Part shown: positions 1-10,091 of the stretch, in pieces
Layout: every line of letters begins with the position of its first letter
Numbering within the stretch: the first letter of the stretch is position 1
From: Bacteroidia bacterium
GTDB taxonomy: Bacteria; Bacteroidota; Bacteroidia; Bacteroidales; UBA932
Assembly (NCBI GenBank): GCA_030537315.1
Contig: JAUNNZ010000005.1
Coordinates: 1 to 64,000, forward strand
Reading direction: 5' to 3'
DNA: 64,000 nucleotides
Position numbers and translations under genes: made by a program
Notes under the pieces: model-generated
The model's database searches: none
Told to the model about the DNA's origin: nothing
What the model saw: the letters and a program-made list of their open reading frames with translations, nothing else

Positions 1-47
1 AAAGATAGAATCAGAACCTGGGAAATTAAAGCGAGAATAGGAAAGTG

Positions 48-78
48 TTGGAGATATTAAATAAAAATTCTATATTTG
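48..78 (+). promoter_or_regulatory. Bacteroidota-type promoter
   Basis: TATATTTG at 71-78 fits the Bacteroidota -7 consensus TAnnTTTG. A TTG at 48-50 lies 20 bp upstream, as expected for the -33 element. Transcription would start near 85 and run through a short hairpin (CTTTAA at 87-92 with TTAAAG at 100-105), then the GH43 remnant, to the terminator at 350-387. Whether it also serves the enzyme operon that starts at 460 depends on readthrough. Confidence 0.55.
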
Positions 79-182
79 CGGATGTACTTTAAATTTTAGT
101 TAAAGTTCTTTGCTTATTGTGCTCTTCTGCTCCGGCGCGCTGGGAAGCGTAAAGGCCGGTTCCGAGTAGTGATTATTCATGG

Positions 183-302
183 ATGTGTGATTGGCTGCCA
201 GTAAAGTATTATTGTTTGTTATTCATCGGATTCTCCGATGACGATATGGTTAATTGGACTTATTTGGGCAATCATCACGGATGGAATTCTTTCCATAGAT
301 GA
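183..302 (+). pseudogene. Decayed GH43 fragment
   Basis: The frame from 183 to the TGA at 300-302 reads ATG-Cys-Asp-Trp-Leu and later FSDDDMVNWTYLG. The last nine residues, DMVNWTYLG, are identical to a stretch of the first GH43 domain of the gene at 7494, and most differences at the DNA level are silent. GH43 enzymes carry this signature just after the first propeller blade. The rest of the blade and the whole catalytic body are absent, so this is a remnant and not a gene. Base composition is much more AT-rich than in the intact enzymes, which suggests long-standing decay. Confidence 0.5.
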
Positions 303-349
303 TAGGCGGCTTCCACAAGCAGTTGAGTGCAGTATGACAAGGTTAGATT

Positions 350-1578
<1,229 letters not shown>

Positions 1579-1589
1579 TAACCTTAAAT

Positions 1590-3545
1590 ATGAAAAAAAC
1601 ACTCATCACCGTTGCGGCATTGTTCGCCGCAGTAGCGGCCATCGCCCAGCCGAACGGCTTCGGCGGATGGCAGATGCCTGAAATCAAGATGGAATACTCG
1701 CAGAAGTTCGCCGACGTCAACTATGCCGGCGACGATGCGGTATATCACAATATGGACATTTACCTGCCGAAGGTGGAAAAGGATGTCTATCCTGTAGTCG
1801 TCCATATCTACGGCAGCGCCTGGTTCAGCAACAATTCCAAGGGAATGGCCGACCTCGGCACCATCGTCCAGAAACTTCTGGACAACGGCTACGCAGTCGT
1901 AACCCCTAACCACCGTTCGTCAGCTGACGCCAAGTTCCCGGCACAGATCAACGACATCAAGGCCGCGATCCGCTTTGTCCGCGCCCACGCTGACGAGTAC
2001 AAGCTTGACCCAACCTTCGTCGCCACTTCAGGTTTCTCTTCCGGCGGCCATCTTTCATCGCTCGCAGCCACTTCCGGCGGCGTGCGCCAGCTTGAAGGCA
2101 CGGTGGGCGAGTGCCTCGAATTCAGCAGCCGCGTCAACGCCGCCTGCGACTGGTCCGGCCCTATCGACATGTTCAAGATGAACTGCGACGAGCCTCGCAA
2201 ATGGGGCGGCACCCCTGAGGAGGCGCTTGTCGGCCACGACTATGAAGAGCAGTATGAGCAGCAGTTCCGCGCCATCAGCCCTCTCACTTACCTCGATCCT
2301 TCGGATCCTCCGCTCATCGTGTTCCACGGCCAGAAGGACAACGTCGTTCCTTTCTGCCAGGGCGTTGAGCTCTACGACGAAATCAACAAGCTCGGCATCC
2401 GCACCGAACTCCATCTCGAACCGGAGGGCGGCCACGGATTCAACATGTACACCGATGCGAATCTGAACGCAATGGTCGACTTCCTCAATGCAGCATACAA
2501 CGAGAGCCGCATCAAGGAGGATTTCGTGCCTTCAAGCTTCAACCAGCCGGGCCAGGACTATCCTATGGTCAATTCCCAGGGCTACGCGCGTTTCCGCGTG
2601 CATCTTCCTGAAGCCCAGTCAGTAGTGGTCACCCTCGGCCTCGGCGGCCGTGGCGGCACCGCCCTCAAGAAGGGCGCCGACGGCTACTGGACAGGCACCA
2701 CCGACGGCCCTATGGACGAAGGCTTCCATTATTATCACCTTATCGTTGACGGCGGTGTCCTCAACGACCCGGGCACCGGCTTCTTCTACGGCTCCTGCCG
2801 TTGGGAGAGCGGTATCGAAATCCCTGCGCACGACCAGGATTTCTTCGCTATGAAGAACGTCCCTCACGGAAACGTGCAGCAGGTCCTTTTCTGGAGCGAA
2901 AGCACCAAGGAGTGCCGCGTAGCAAATGTCTATACTCCTGCAGGCTATGAGAAGGGCAAGAAGAAATATCCTGTCCTCTACCTCCAGCACGGTTGGGGCG
3001 AGAACGAGACTTCCTGGCCTGTACAGGGCAAGGCCGGCCTCATTATGGACAACATGATCGCCGAAGGCCGCATCGAGCCTTTCATCGTCGTGATGACATA
3101 CGGTATGACCAACGACATCAAATACGGTCATATCAATGAGTTTACCGCAGAGGAGTTCCAGGAAGTTCTTGTAAACGAACTTATCCCTTACGTTGACTCA
3201 CATTTCAGAACAATAGCCGACCGCAACCACCGCGCTATGGCCGGTCTTTCCATGGGTGGTGTCACCACCAGACTCATCACCCTCCGCCGTCCTGACGTGT
3301 TCGGCTACTGGTGCCTCTTCAGCGGCGGCACCTATTCTCCTGCCGACCTCCAGGGCCTCCAGACCCCGAAGGGCATCTTCATCAGCTGCGGCAGCAAGGA
3401 GAATCCTGACGGTGTGGTCAAGGCCGTCGAAGACCTCAAGGCCGCCGGCTACAATGCCACAAGCCACGTTTCAGACGGTACCGCGCACGAGTTCCTCACC
3501 TGGCGCCGCGCGCTTTACACAGTCGCACCGCTCCTTTTCAAATAG
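1590..3545 (+). CDS. Secreted bifunctional esterase: alpha/beta-hydrolase plus E-set plus CE1
   Basis: This 651-residue exported protein has two esterase domains. The start at 1590 is chosen because it opens a typical signal peptide (MKKTLITVAALFAAVAAIAQ); the in-frame ATG at 1527 lies inside the previous gene and adds no signal. Residues of about 30-305 form an alpha/beta-hydrolase of the BD-FAE/acetyl-esterase type, with nucleophile Ser150 in GFSSGG and a likely catalytic His282 in GGHGF. Residues of about 315-420 are an E-set domain and 430-651 a CE1 esterase-D domain with Ser554 in GLSMGG and His633 in TAHEFLTW. The second half is a paralogue of the gene at 460, so a duplication and fusion probably produced the pair. 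Two different acyl specificities in one chain are likely but unproven. Confidence 0.87.
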   Translation: MKKTLITVAALFAAVAAIAQPNGFGGWQMPEIKMEYSQKFADVNYAGDDAVYHNMDIYLPKVEKDVYPVVVHIYGSAWFSNNSKGMADLGTIVQKLLDNGYAVVTPNHRSSADAKFPAQINDIKAAIRFVRAHADEYKLDPTFVATSGFSSGGHLSSLAATSGGVRQLEGTVGECLEFSSRVNAACDWSGPIDMFKMNCDEPRKWGGTPEEALVGHDYEEQYEQQFRAISPLTYLDPSDPPLIVFHGQKDNVVPFCQGVELYDEINKLGIRTELHLEPEGGHGFNMYTDANLNAMVDFLNAAYNESRIKEDFVPSSFNQPGQDYPMVNSQGYARFRVHLPEAQSVVVTLGLGGRGGTALKKGADGYWTGTTDGPMDEGFHYYHLIVDGGVLNDPGTGFFYGSCRWESGIEIPAHDQDFFAMKNVPHGNVQQVLFWSESTKECRVANVYTPAGYEKGKKKYPVLYLQHGWGENETSWPVQGKAGLIMDNMIAEGRIEPFIVVMTYGMTNDIKYGHINEFTAEEFQEVLVNELIPYVDSHFRTIADRNHRAMAGLSMGGVTTRLITLRRPDVFGYWCLFSGGTYSPADLQGLQTPKGIFISCGSKENPDGVVKAVEDLKAAGYNATSHVSDGTAHEFLTWRRALYTVAPLLFK

Positions 3546-3599
3546 GGGACTGAAAAACAGAAACTATTTTTTTACCAACCAATTTATTCCAAAACATTT

Positions 3600-4472
3600 A
3601 TGACAAAGTTCAACAAATTATGTGCATGCGCCATCGCTCTCTGCGGAGCATTCAGCGCATTCGCCCAGGCTCCGGCAGGAGCACCGGGTGCACCAGGCGC
3701 ACCTGGCAGACCTGCAGGCGCTCCTCAGATGCAGCAGCGTCCACGTCAGGCAGAAGTCATTCCGGGCAGAACTCCGGTTTCGCCTAAACTCGAGGATTAC
3801 TTCACTCCTGTGACTGCAGAGGCCGCCACACCTGACCAGGATGGTTTCATCCGCCGCTGGCTTCTCCTCGAGCCTATCGCAAAACCTAACCGCAGCAACA
3901 CTGTTTTCGTTGACAGCTACATCCGCGAGGCATTTGCAAAGCAGTATTTCAAAGGGCAGCTCGCAACCGACAAGCTCCCTAAGGACGGCCAGAAGGAGAA
4001 AGTCGAGGTTGACGTCACTCCTCAGGCAATGGGATTCCCTATGCCGGGCCAGGAGCCTCAGAAGGTTGAGCCTAAGTTTGAGAAGCGTACCCTCAAGTGG
4101 CACGCTCTCGACAGCAAGCGCTTCAACGTCAAGCTCTTCCGCTTCGCTTCAGGTCTCCAGACCGACGTTTATGGCGTCATCTTCTGGGCTGTCACCGTTA
4201 TCGACTGTCCTGAAGAAATCCAGAACGTCCGCCTTTCAGTAGGTTCCAACGCAGGCTCACAGTGGTGGGTCAACGGTGAGGATGTACTCCTCCTTTCCAA
4301 CGACCGCCGTATGGTAGCCGATGACGCCATGTCAAACCGCCTCACTCTCAAGAAGGGCCGCAACTATATCTGGGGTGCCGTCATCAACGGCCCGGGTATG
4401 AGCGATATGTGCGTCCGTTTCGTAGATGAGCAGGGCAAGCCTGTAACCAATTTCACCGTTAATACGAAGTAG
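3600..4472 (+). CDS. Secreted beta-rich protein of unknown function
   Basis: I do not recognise a named family. The 290-residue product has a signal peptide (cleavage after AFAQ, about residue 23) and then a low-complexity stretch rich in Pro, Gly and Ala (about 24-50) that looks like a flexible linker. The remainder is beta-rich, with SNAGSQWWVNGEDVLLL and a following LKKGRNYIWGAVING, a pattern typical of galactose-binding-like jelly-roll modules in which a ligand loop follows a tryptophan pair. No catalytic triad is evident. It sits between the double esterase and a GH43 gene (2 bases to the next start), so a role in binding or modifying hemicellulose is inferred from context only. Confidence 0.7.
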   Translation: MTKFNKLCACAIALCGAFSAFAQAPAGAPGAPGAPGRPAGAPQMQQRPRQAEVIPGRTPVSPKLEDYFTPVTAEAATPDQDGFIRRWLLLEPIAKPNRSNTVFVDSYIREAFAKQYFKGQLATDKLPKDGQKEKVEVDVTPQAMGFPMPGQEPQKVEPKFEKRTLKWHALDSKRFNVKLFRFASGLQTDVYGVIFWAVTVIDCPEEIQNVRLSVGSNAGSQWWVNGEDVLLLSNDRRMVADDAMSNRLTLKKGRNYIWGAVINGPGMSDMCVRFVDEQGKPVTNFTVNTK

Positions 4473-4474
4473 TT

Positions 4475-5917
4475 ATGAAGAAGATATTGATCGCGGGCAT
4501 TGCAGCCCTTATTTCTGCAGCAGCTTTCGCCCAGGTAGGCGCTCCTTATATCCACGACCCATCAACCATCATGGAGTCGAACGGCAAGTATTTCACCTTC
4601 GGTACCGGCACCAACGGCCTCATGTCCGAGGACGGTTGGAACTGGCACTCAGGCGCTATCCGCCCACACAGCGGTGCAGCCCCTGACGCCATCAAGATCG
4701 GTGACCGTTACCTCGTCGGCTTCAGCTCAACTGGCGGTGGCCTCGGCGGCGGACACGCAGGCAACATCCTTACCATGTGGAACGACACTCTCGACCCGTC
4801 AGACCCACGTTTCAAATACACTGACCCTATCGTGGTAGCCGAGTCAAACGTTGACGAGGACTGTGATGCAATCGACATCGGTCTTTTCCTCGATCCTGTC
4901 ACCGGCCGTCTCTTCTGCACCTTCGGCACCTATTTCGGTGAGATCCGCCAGTGCGAGCTCGACCCTAAGACCGGCGCACGTCTCGAAGGCACCAAGGACA
5001 TCCCTGTAGCCATCGACTGCGAGGCTTCTGATATGATCTACAATGACGGATGGTATTATCTCCTCGGTACCCACGGCACATGCTGCGACGGCACCAACTC
5101 TACTTATAATATTGTCTGCGGACGTTCACGCAACGTCAACGGTCCTTTCCTCGACGAGGTCGGCCGTGACATGTACCGTGGCGGCGGCAAGATGGTCGTA
5201 GCTGCAGAGCAGCGCAGAGTAGGCGCAGGCCACTTCGGCCGTGAGATCATCGACAAGGGCGTTGAGAAGGCATCCTTCCACTGGGAGGCTGACTTCGACC
5301 TCAGCGGTCGCAGCACCCTCGCAATCCGCCCTCTCGTATGGAAGAACGGCTGGCCTGTAGCTGCCGAGCTTCTCGAGGACGGCATCTATTCTATCATCTC
5401 CGAGCGTCGCGGCTATGCTCTCGAGCTCTCAGTTGATTTCGTACGTCTCAACGGCGGTATGCGCGGTTTCTTCATGCGTCAGGACGAGGCTGTCGTCAGC
5501 GTAGAGGACCAGAAACTCGAGGATGTCATCGGCGGCTGGCCGGAGGGCAACATCGAGGTGCGCGCTATGGACAACATGTTCCGTCCTAACCAGAAATGGG
5601 AGATCAAGGCTGTCCCTGAGGCAGGCGGTTATCTCGGCGGCCCATACTGCAAGATCGTCATCTCCGGCACCAACAGGGCTCTCGCAGCCACCGCTGACAA
5701 GGAGATCGTCACCGTTCCTGAGTTCACCGGCGCTCCTGAGCAGCTCTGGAGAATCGAAATGCTCACCGACGGCACCTACCGTATCATGCCTAAGGAAGTT
5801 CCGGGTTGCGACGAAGAGCTCGTGCTCATCTCCATCGCCGACACCAAGCCGACCCTTGGCAAGTACGATTTCAACAATGTAAACTGCAAGTGGAACCTCA
5901 AATCACTCAAATACTAA
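4475..5917 (+). CDS. Secreted GH43 enzyme with ricin-B-like C-terminal domain
   Basis: This 480-residue exported glycosidase is probably an alpha-L-arabinofuranosidase, arabinanase or beta-xylosidase. After a signal peptide (to AFAQ, residue 20) comes a five-bladed GH43 propeller. The general-base Asp28 is in YIHDPS, the pKa-modulating Asp134 in DAIDIG, and the acid Glu183 in DCEASDM, with a VGAGHFG loop later in the fold. The C-terminal 130 residues carry three QxW-like repeats (NQKWEI, EQLWRI, NCKWNL), which points to a ricin-B (CBM13-like) beta-trefoil. The gene starts 2 bases after the preceding stop and 6 bases before the next gene, so it is certainly in the same operon. Exact linkage specificity cannot be read from the sequence. 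Confidence 0.85.
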   Translation: MKKILIAGIAALISAAAFAQVGAPYIHDPSTIMESNGKYFTFGTGTNGLMSEDGWNWHSGAIRPHSGAAPDAIKIGDRYLVGFSSTGGGLGGGHAGNILTMWNDTLDPSDPRFKYTDPIVVAESNVDEDCDAIDIGLFLDPVTGRLFCTFGTYFGEIRQCELDPKTGARLEGTKDIPVAIDCEASDMIYNDGWYYLLGTHGTCCDGTNSTYNIVCGRSRNVNGPFLDEVGRDMYRGGGKMVVAAEQRRVGAGHFGREIIDKGVEKASFHWEADFDLSGRSTLAIRPLVWKNGWPVAAELLEDGIYSIISERRGYALELSVDFVRLNGGMRGFFMRQDEAVVSVEDQKLEDVIGGWPEGNIEVRAMDNMFRPNQKWEIKAVPEAGGYLGGPYCKIVISGTNRALAATADKEIVTVPEFTGAPEQLWRIEMLTDGTYRIMPKEVPGCDEELVLISIADTKPTLGKYDFNNVNCKWNLKSLKY

Positions 5918-5923
5918 TTCCAA

Positions 5924-7462
5924 ATGAAAAAGTTTATGATTCTTGCAGCTTCTGCAGCCCTCCTTTTCGCAGGCTGCTGCAAGGTTGCTGACACCAAGAG
6001 CCCTATCCTCGACATCGAGGGTGGACAGGTACAGGGCGTGAAGGCCGACATCGAAGGCGTTTACGTTTATCGCGGCATTCCATACGCAGCTCCACCTCTC
6101 GGAGATCTCCGTTGGAAGGCACCTCAGCCGGTAGTTCCTTGGGAAGGCGTGTTCGATGCAAGCGAATTCGGCCATCCTAGCTATCAGGCGGTACATTATC
6201 CTGGCGGATACTTCACTGAGTGGGGTTACGGCGAGGAGAAGCAGTGCAGCGAAGACTGTCTGTATCTCAACGTCTGGACCAAATACCCTGGCCAGGTTGA
6301 CAAGAAATGTGCAGTTGCCGTATGGATCCACGGTGGCGGTTATCGCGAAGGCTGGGGCTCAGAGCCTGAGTTCGACGCACAGGAGTGGGCTGCAAAGGAC
6401 GTTGTCCTCGTGTCCATCAACTACCGTCTCGGCGTGTTCGGATTCCTCCAGCACCCTGAACTCTCAGCAGAGAGCGAGAACGGCGTTTCCGGCAACTATG
6501 GTATCCTCGACCAGATCGAGTCTCTCAAGTGGGTCAAGAAGAACATCGCCCAGTTCGGCGGTGACCCTGACAACGTGATGATCTTCGGCCAGAGCGCCGG
6601 CGGCGGCAGCGTCAGGACCCTCTGCGAGTCTCCTCTTGCAAGACCATACTTCCACAAGGCAGTCATCATGAGCGCCAACGGCCTCAACGTGGCTCCTCGT
6701 CAGGAATTCAAGATGCCTACAGGTGCTCCTGTAAACTCAAGCATGCGCAGAATGATGTTCGGCGGCCTTACTCTCAAGGATTCTGAGGCGGCTACAAAGG
6801 AAATCATGGACTGGGCAGGTCTTACCGACCTCACCAAGATGCGCCGTGCAGCTACCGAGACCATCCAGGCTCTCAGCACCATCTATCAGGGCGCTACCGG
6901 CAAGTTCGCAATGATGGGCGGTATGCCTATCATCGACAACTACGTAAGCCTCAAGAGCTTTGACGATGCTGCAAAGGACGGTTCACTTGCTGACGTACCT
7001 TATATGATCGGCTTCACAATGGACGATATGGGTGACATGACCGACGGCATCGCGGCATTCTGCGCAAACCGCCAGGAAGTGGGTACCCAGAAGGCATGGG
7101 CTTACCAGTTCGCACGTCCTCTTCCGGACGACGGCAGCCATCCTGAGGACTACCTCAAGGGCGCGTTCCACTCATCAGACCTCTGGTTCGTGTTCAAGTC
7201 TCTCCAGCACTGCTGGCGTCCTTGGACCCAGGGAGACTGGGACCTCTCAGAGAAGATGCTCACCGCTTGGACAAACTTCGCCAAGTATTCAAATCCTAAC
7301 GGAGCTGAAGACGGCGAGTGGACCGTATGCACCAAGGAGGATCCTAGCTTCATGGTCTTCAAACTTGACGAGAACGATGCAGAGGCATCTGCAATGGGCA
7401 CTCCTATCAAGTCCCAGAGCAGAGGCGGCTTCCCTGGAATGCCTGCAGCACCTGCAAAGTAA
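5924..7462 (+). CDS. Type-B carboxylesterase lipoprotein
   Basis: The 512-residue product has a lipoprotein signal (lipobox LFAGC, Cys about residue 18), so it is probably anchored in the outer or inner membrane facing the periplasm. It is a carboxylesterase of the COesterase/para-nitrobenzyl esterase family: YRGIPYAAPPLGDLRW near the N-terminus, the EDCLYLNVW motif, nucleophile Ser224 in GQSAGG, and His416 in AFHSSDLW. The acidic member appears to be Asp in FTMDDMGD where family members usually have Glu. In this operon it would remove acyl groups from imported or surface-bound oligosaccharides. The final residues are a short Pro/Ala/Gly-rich tail. Confidence 0.85.
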   Translation: MKKFMILAASAALLFAGCCKVADTKSPILDIEGGQVQGVKADIEGVYVYRGIPYAAPPLGDLRWKAPQPVVPWEGVFDASEFGHPSYQAVHYPGGYFTEWGYGEEKQCSEDCLYLNVWTKYPGQVDKKCAVAVWIHGGGYREGWGSEPEFDAQEWAAKDVVLVSINYRLGVFGFLQHPELSAESENGVSGNYGILDQIESLKWVKKNIAQFGGDPDNVMIFGQSAGGGSVRTLCESPLARPYFHKAVIMSANGLNVAPRQEFKMPTGAPVNSSMRRMMFGGLTLKDSEAATKEIMDWAGLTDLTKMRRAATETIQALSTIYQGATGKFAMMGGMPIIDNYVSLKSFDDAAKDGSLADVPYMIGFTMDDMGDMTDGIAAFCANRQEVGTQKAWAYQFARPLPDDGSHPEDYLKGAFHSSDLWFVFKSLQHCWRPWTQGDWDLSEKMLTAWTNFAKYSNPNGAEDGEWTVCTKEDPSFMVFKLDENDAEASAMGTPIKSQSRGGFPGMPAAPAK

Positions 7463-7493
7463 TCTGACCATCCAACTATAACACAATACCACA

Positions 7494-10091
7494 ATGAAAA
7501 AAACTGTTCTTTCTTTGACACTTGCGTTGGCGGCATTTTCGCTGTACGCCCAGAACCCGGTGATCAGCGGGATGTACACCCCTGATCCGGCACCTTATGT
7601 CCACGACGGCAAGGTATATCTCTTTGCCGACCACGACGAGGACGATGCACTGTACTTCAAGATGAAGGACTGGGTTGTCTTCAGTACCGAGGATATGGTC
7701 AACTGGACCTATCTCGGCACCCAGGTTTCGACAGAAACCTTCGAATGGGCGAAGAAAGGCGACAGGGCCTGGGCCTCGCAGGCTGTCGAGAAAGACGGCA
7801 GGTGGTATTGGTATCTCTGCTGCAACACCGCGGACGGAAAGGACGCGCTTGCAGTAGCGGTCGCCGATAATCCCCAGGGGCCGTGGACGGACGCCATAGG
7901 CAGTCCGCTCGCGACCGGCTGGGGATTTATCGACCCGACCGTTTTCATTGACAATGACGGCACGCCTTGGCTGTTCTGGGGCAACAAGGGCCTCTGGTAT
8001 GGCCAGCTGAATCCCGATATGGTCTCATTCGTTGACGGATATAAGGAAGTGCCGGGCTATCACGACCCAGCCTGTTTCGGTGAGATTCAGATGAAGATGA
8101 ACTGGCAGGTTGGCCATGACGAGCCGATGACCCAGTACGAGGAAGGTCCGTGGGTCAGCCGCAGGGGAGATACCTATTATCTTTCGTATCCTGCGGGCGG
8201 TGTGCCCGAATATATGGGATATTCCACCGCACCTTCAATCAATGGTCCGTGGACGTTCCGCGGCCGCATAATGGACGAGGCTCTCAACAGCTTCACCATC
8301 CACGGCGGAACCATAAACTACAAGGGCCACGATTATATGTTCTATCACAACGGAAAGCTGCCGAACGGCACCGGCTTCCGTCGTTCCACTGCCGTTGAGG
8401 AGTTCAAGTACAATGCTGACGGCAGCATTCCGTTCATTCCGTTTACAGAGAAGGGTGTGGACCCCGTAGGCACCATCAACCCTTACGAAACCGTCCAGGC
8501 GGAGACCATGTCCCAGAGCTGGGGCATAAAGTATGACCGGCTGGCGGGCGACAGACATTATGTCACTTCTGTCCACAACGGCGACTGGATCAAGGTCCGT
8601 GAAGTGGATTTCGGCACCGAGCAGCCGACGATGGTATCCATCGAAATGCTCAATTTCAAGCACGAAGGCGTGATTGAATTCTATCTCGACGAGCTCGGCG
8701 GACGCCCTATAGCATCCATCGACATCATCGACGACAATATGATGAAGACTGCTCCCGTGCGCCCGGGCGTGACAGGGAAGCACGATCTCTACATCATCTT
8801 CAGAGGCGGCGACGAGGAACTCTTCGACCTCGACTGGTGGAAGTTCAACTCCCACGTGAACCGCCCTCTCATCCAGACGAAATATACCGCGGACCCTGCC
8901 CCTATGGTTTACAACGGGGTGGTCTATCTCTATACGACACACGACGAGGACTATGCCAATGGCTTCGTGATGAAGGACTGGCTCTGCTATACCTCCACCG
9001 ATATGGTGAACTGGGAGGACCACGGCGCAGTGGCCTCACTCAAGGATTTCAAATGGTACGACGGCGACAACGGCGCGTGGGCGGAGCAGGTCATTGAACG
9101 CAACGGCAAATTCTATATGTACTGCCCGATCCACGGACACGGCATCGGCGTGCTGGTTTCCGATTCGCCTTTCGGCCCTTTCACCGACCCTCTCGGAAAG
9201 CCTCTCGTATGGCAGAAGGAGCATTGGGACGACATCGACCCTACCGTATGGATCGATGAGGACGGCCAGGCATATATGTATTGGGGCAACCCGAATACAT
9301 ATTGGTGCAAGTTGAACGAGGATATGATTTCCCTTGCGGGGCCTATCAACAAACTGGACTATCATATCGATTATTACCAGGAGGGTCCGTGGCTCTACAA
9401 GCACGGTGACTGGTGGTATCTCGCCTTCGCGTCAACCTGCTGCCCGGAGGGCATAGGCTATGCCATGAGCAAGAGCCCGGAGGGCCCGTGGAAGTCAATG
9501 GGCCACATCATGGACCGCACCTGGCGTACCAGGGGCAATCATCCTGGAATCATCGACTATAAGGGGAAGTCCTATGTATTCGGCCTCAATTATGAGCTGA
9601 TGCACATCGATACCTTCTATCATCACGAGCGCCGCAGCGTTTCAGCAGCTGAGATGCACTACAATGCGGACGGTTCGATTCAGAAGGTTCCTTACTGGCA
9701 GGACAACAAGCTCGAGCAGATCGAGCCGTTCAATCCTTACCGCAAGGTGGAAGCCGAGACCATGGCCTGGGGCTATGGGCTCAAGACCGCCCTCGAAGGC
9801 ACGGGCATAGTCATAACCAGCATCGCTGACGGCAAGCATCTGCAGCTTATGGGCGTTGATTTCGGAAACGGCGCCAAGTCTCTCACCATGAATGCTGACG
9901 TGAAAGAGAAGGCTGTCGTCGAAATCCGCATCGATGCTGTTGACGGACCTCTTGTCGGCACGATGAACCTCAAGCCGGGCAAGGGCTATGCAAACTACAG
10001 CTGCAAGCTGAAGGGCGCTGCAGGCGTCCACGACCTGTTCTTCGTATTCAAGAGTTCCGGCTTCAACTGGGACTGGTGGCAGATCAAGTGA
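7494..10091 (+). CDS. Secreted tandem GH43-CBM6-GH43-CBM6 enzyme
   Basis: An 865-residue exported protein made of two similar halves. Residues 1-20 are a signal peptide. The first GH43 propeller has catalytic Asp31 (TPDPAP), Asp147 (FIDPTV) and Glu217 (EEGPW), followed at about 335-450 by a CBM6-like module ending DLDWWKF. The second GH43 has Asp467 (TADPAP), Asp582 (DIDPTV) and Glu630 (QEGPW), followed at about 750-865 by another CBM6-like module ending NWDWWQIK. Both active sites keep all three acidic residues, so both should be active. Arabinofuranosidase and beta-xylosidase are the usual GH43-CBM6 activities. The stop codon overlaps the next ATG by one base, so translation is coupled. Confidence 0.88.
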   Translation: MKKTVLSLTLALAAFSLYAQNPVISGMYTPDPAPYVHDGKVYLFADHDEDDALYFKMKDWVVFSTEDMVNWTYLGTQVSTETFEWAKKGDRAWASQAVEKDGRWYWYLCCNTADGKDALAVAVADNPQGPWTDAIGSPLATGWGFIDPTVFIDNDGTPWLFWGNKGLWYGQLNPDMVSFVDGYKEVPGYHDPACFGEIQMKMNWQVGHDEPMTQYEEGPWVSRRGDTYYLSYPAGGVPEYMGYSTAPSINGPWTFRGRIMDEALNSFTIHGGTINYKGHDYMFYHNGKLPNGTGFRRSTAVEEFKYNADGSIPFIPFTEKGVDPVGTINPYETVQAETMSQSWGIKYDRLAGDRHYVTSVHNGDWIKVREVDFGTEQPTMVSIEMLNFKHEGVIEFYLDELGGRPIASIDIIDDNMMKTAPVRPGVTGKHDLYIIFRGGDEELFDLDWWKFNSHVNRPLIQTKYTADPAPMVYNGVVYLYTTHDEDYANGFVMKDWLCYTSTDMVNWEDHGAVASLKDFKWYDGDNGAWAEQVIERNGKFYMYCPIHGHGIGVLVSDSPFGPFTDPLGKPLVWQKEHWDDIDPTVWIDEDGQAYMYWGNPNTYWCKLNEDMISLAGPINKLDYHIDYYQEGPWLYKHGDWWYLAFASTCCPEGIGYAMSKSPEGPWKSMGHIMDRTWRTRGNHPGIIDYKGKSYVFGLNYELMHIDTFYHHERRSVSAAEMHYNADGSIQKVPYWQDNKLEQIEPFNPYRKVEAETMAWGYGLKTALEGTGIVITSIADGKHLQLMGVDFGNGAKSLTMNADVKEKAVVEIRIDAVDGPLVGTMNLKPGKGYANYSCKLKGAAGVHDLFFVFKSSGFNWDWWQIK

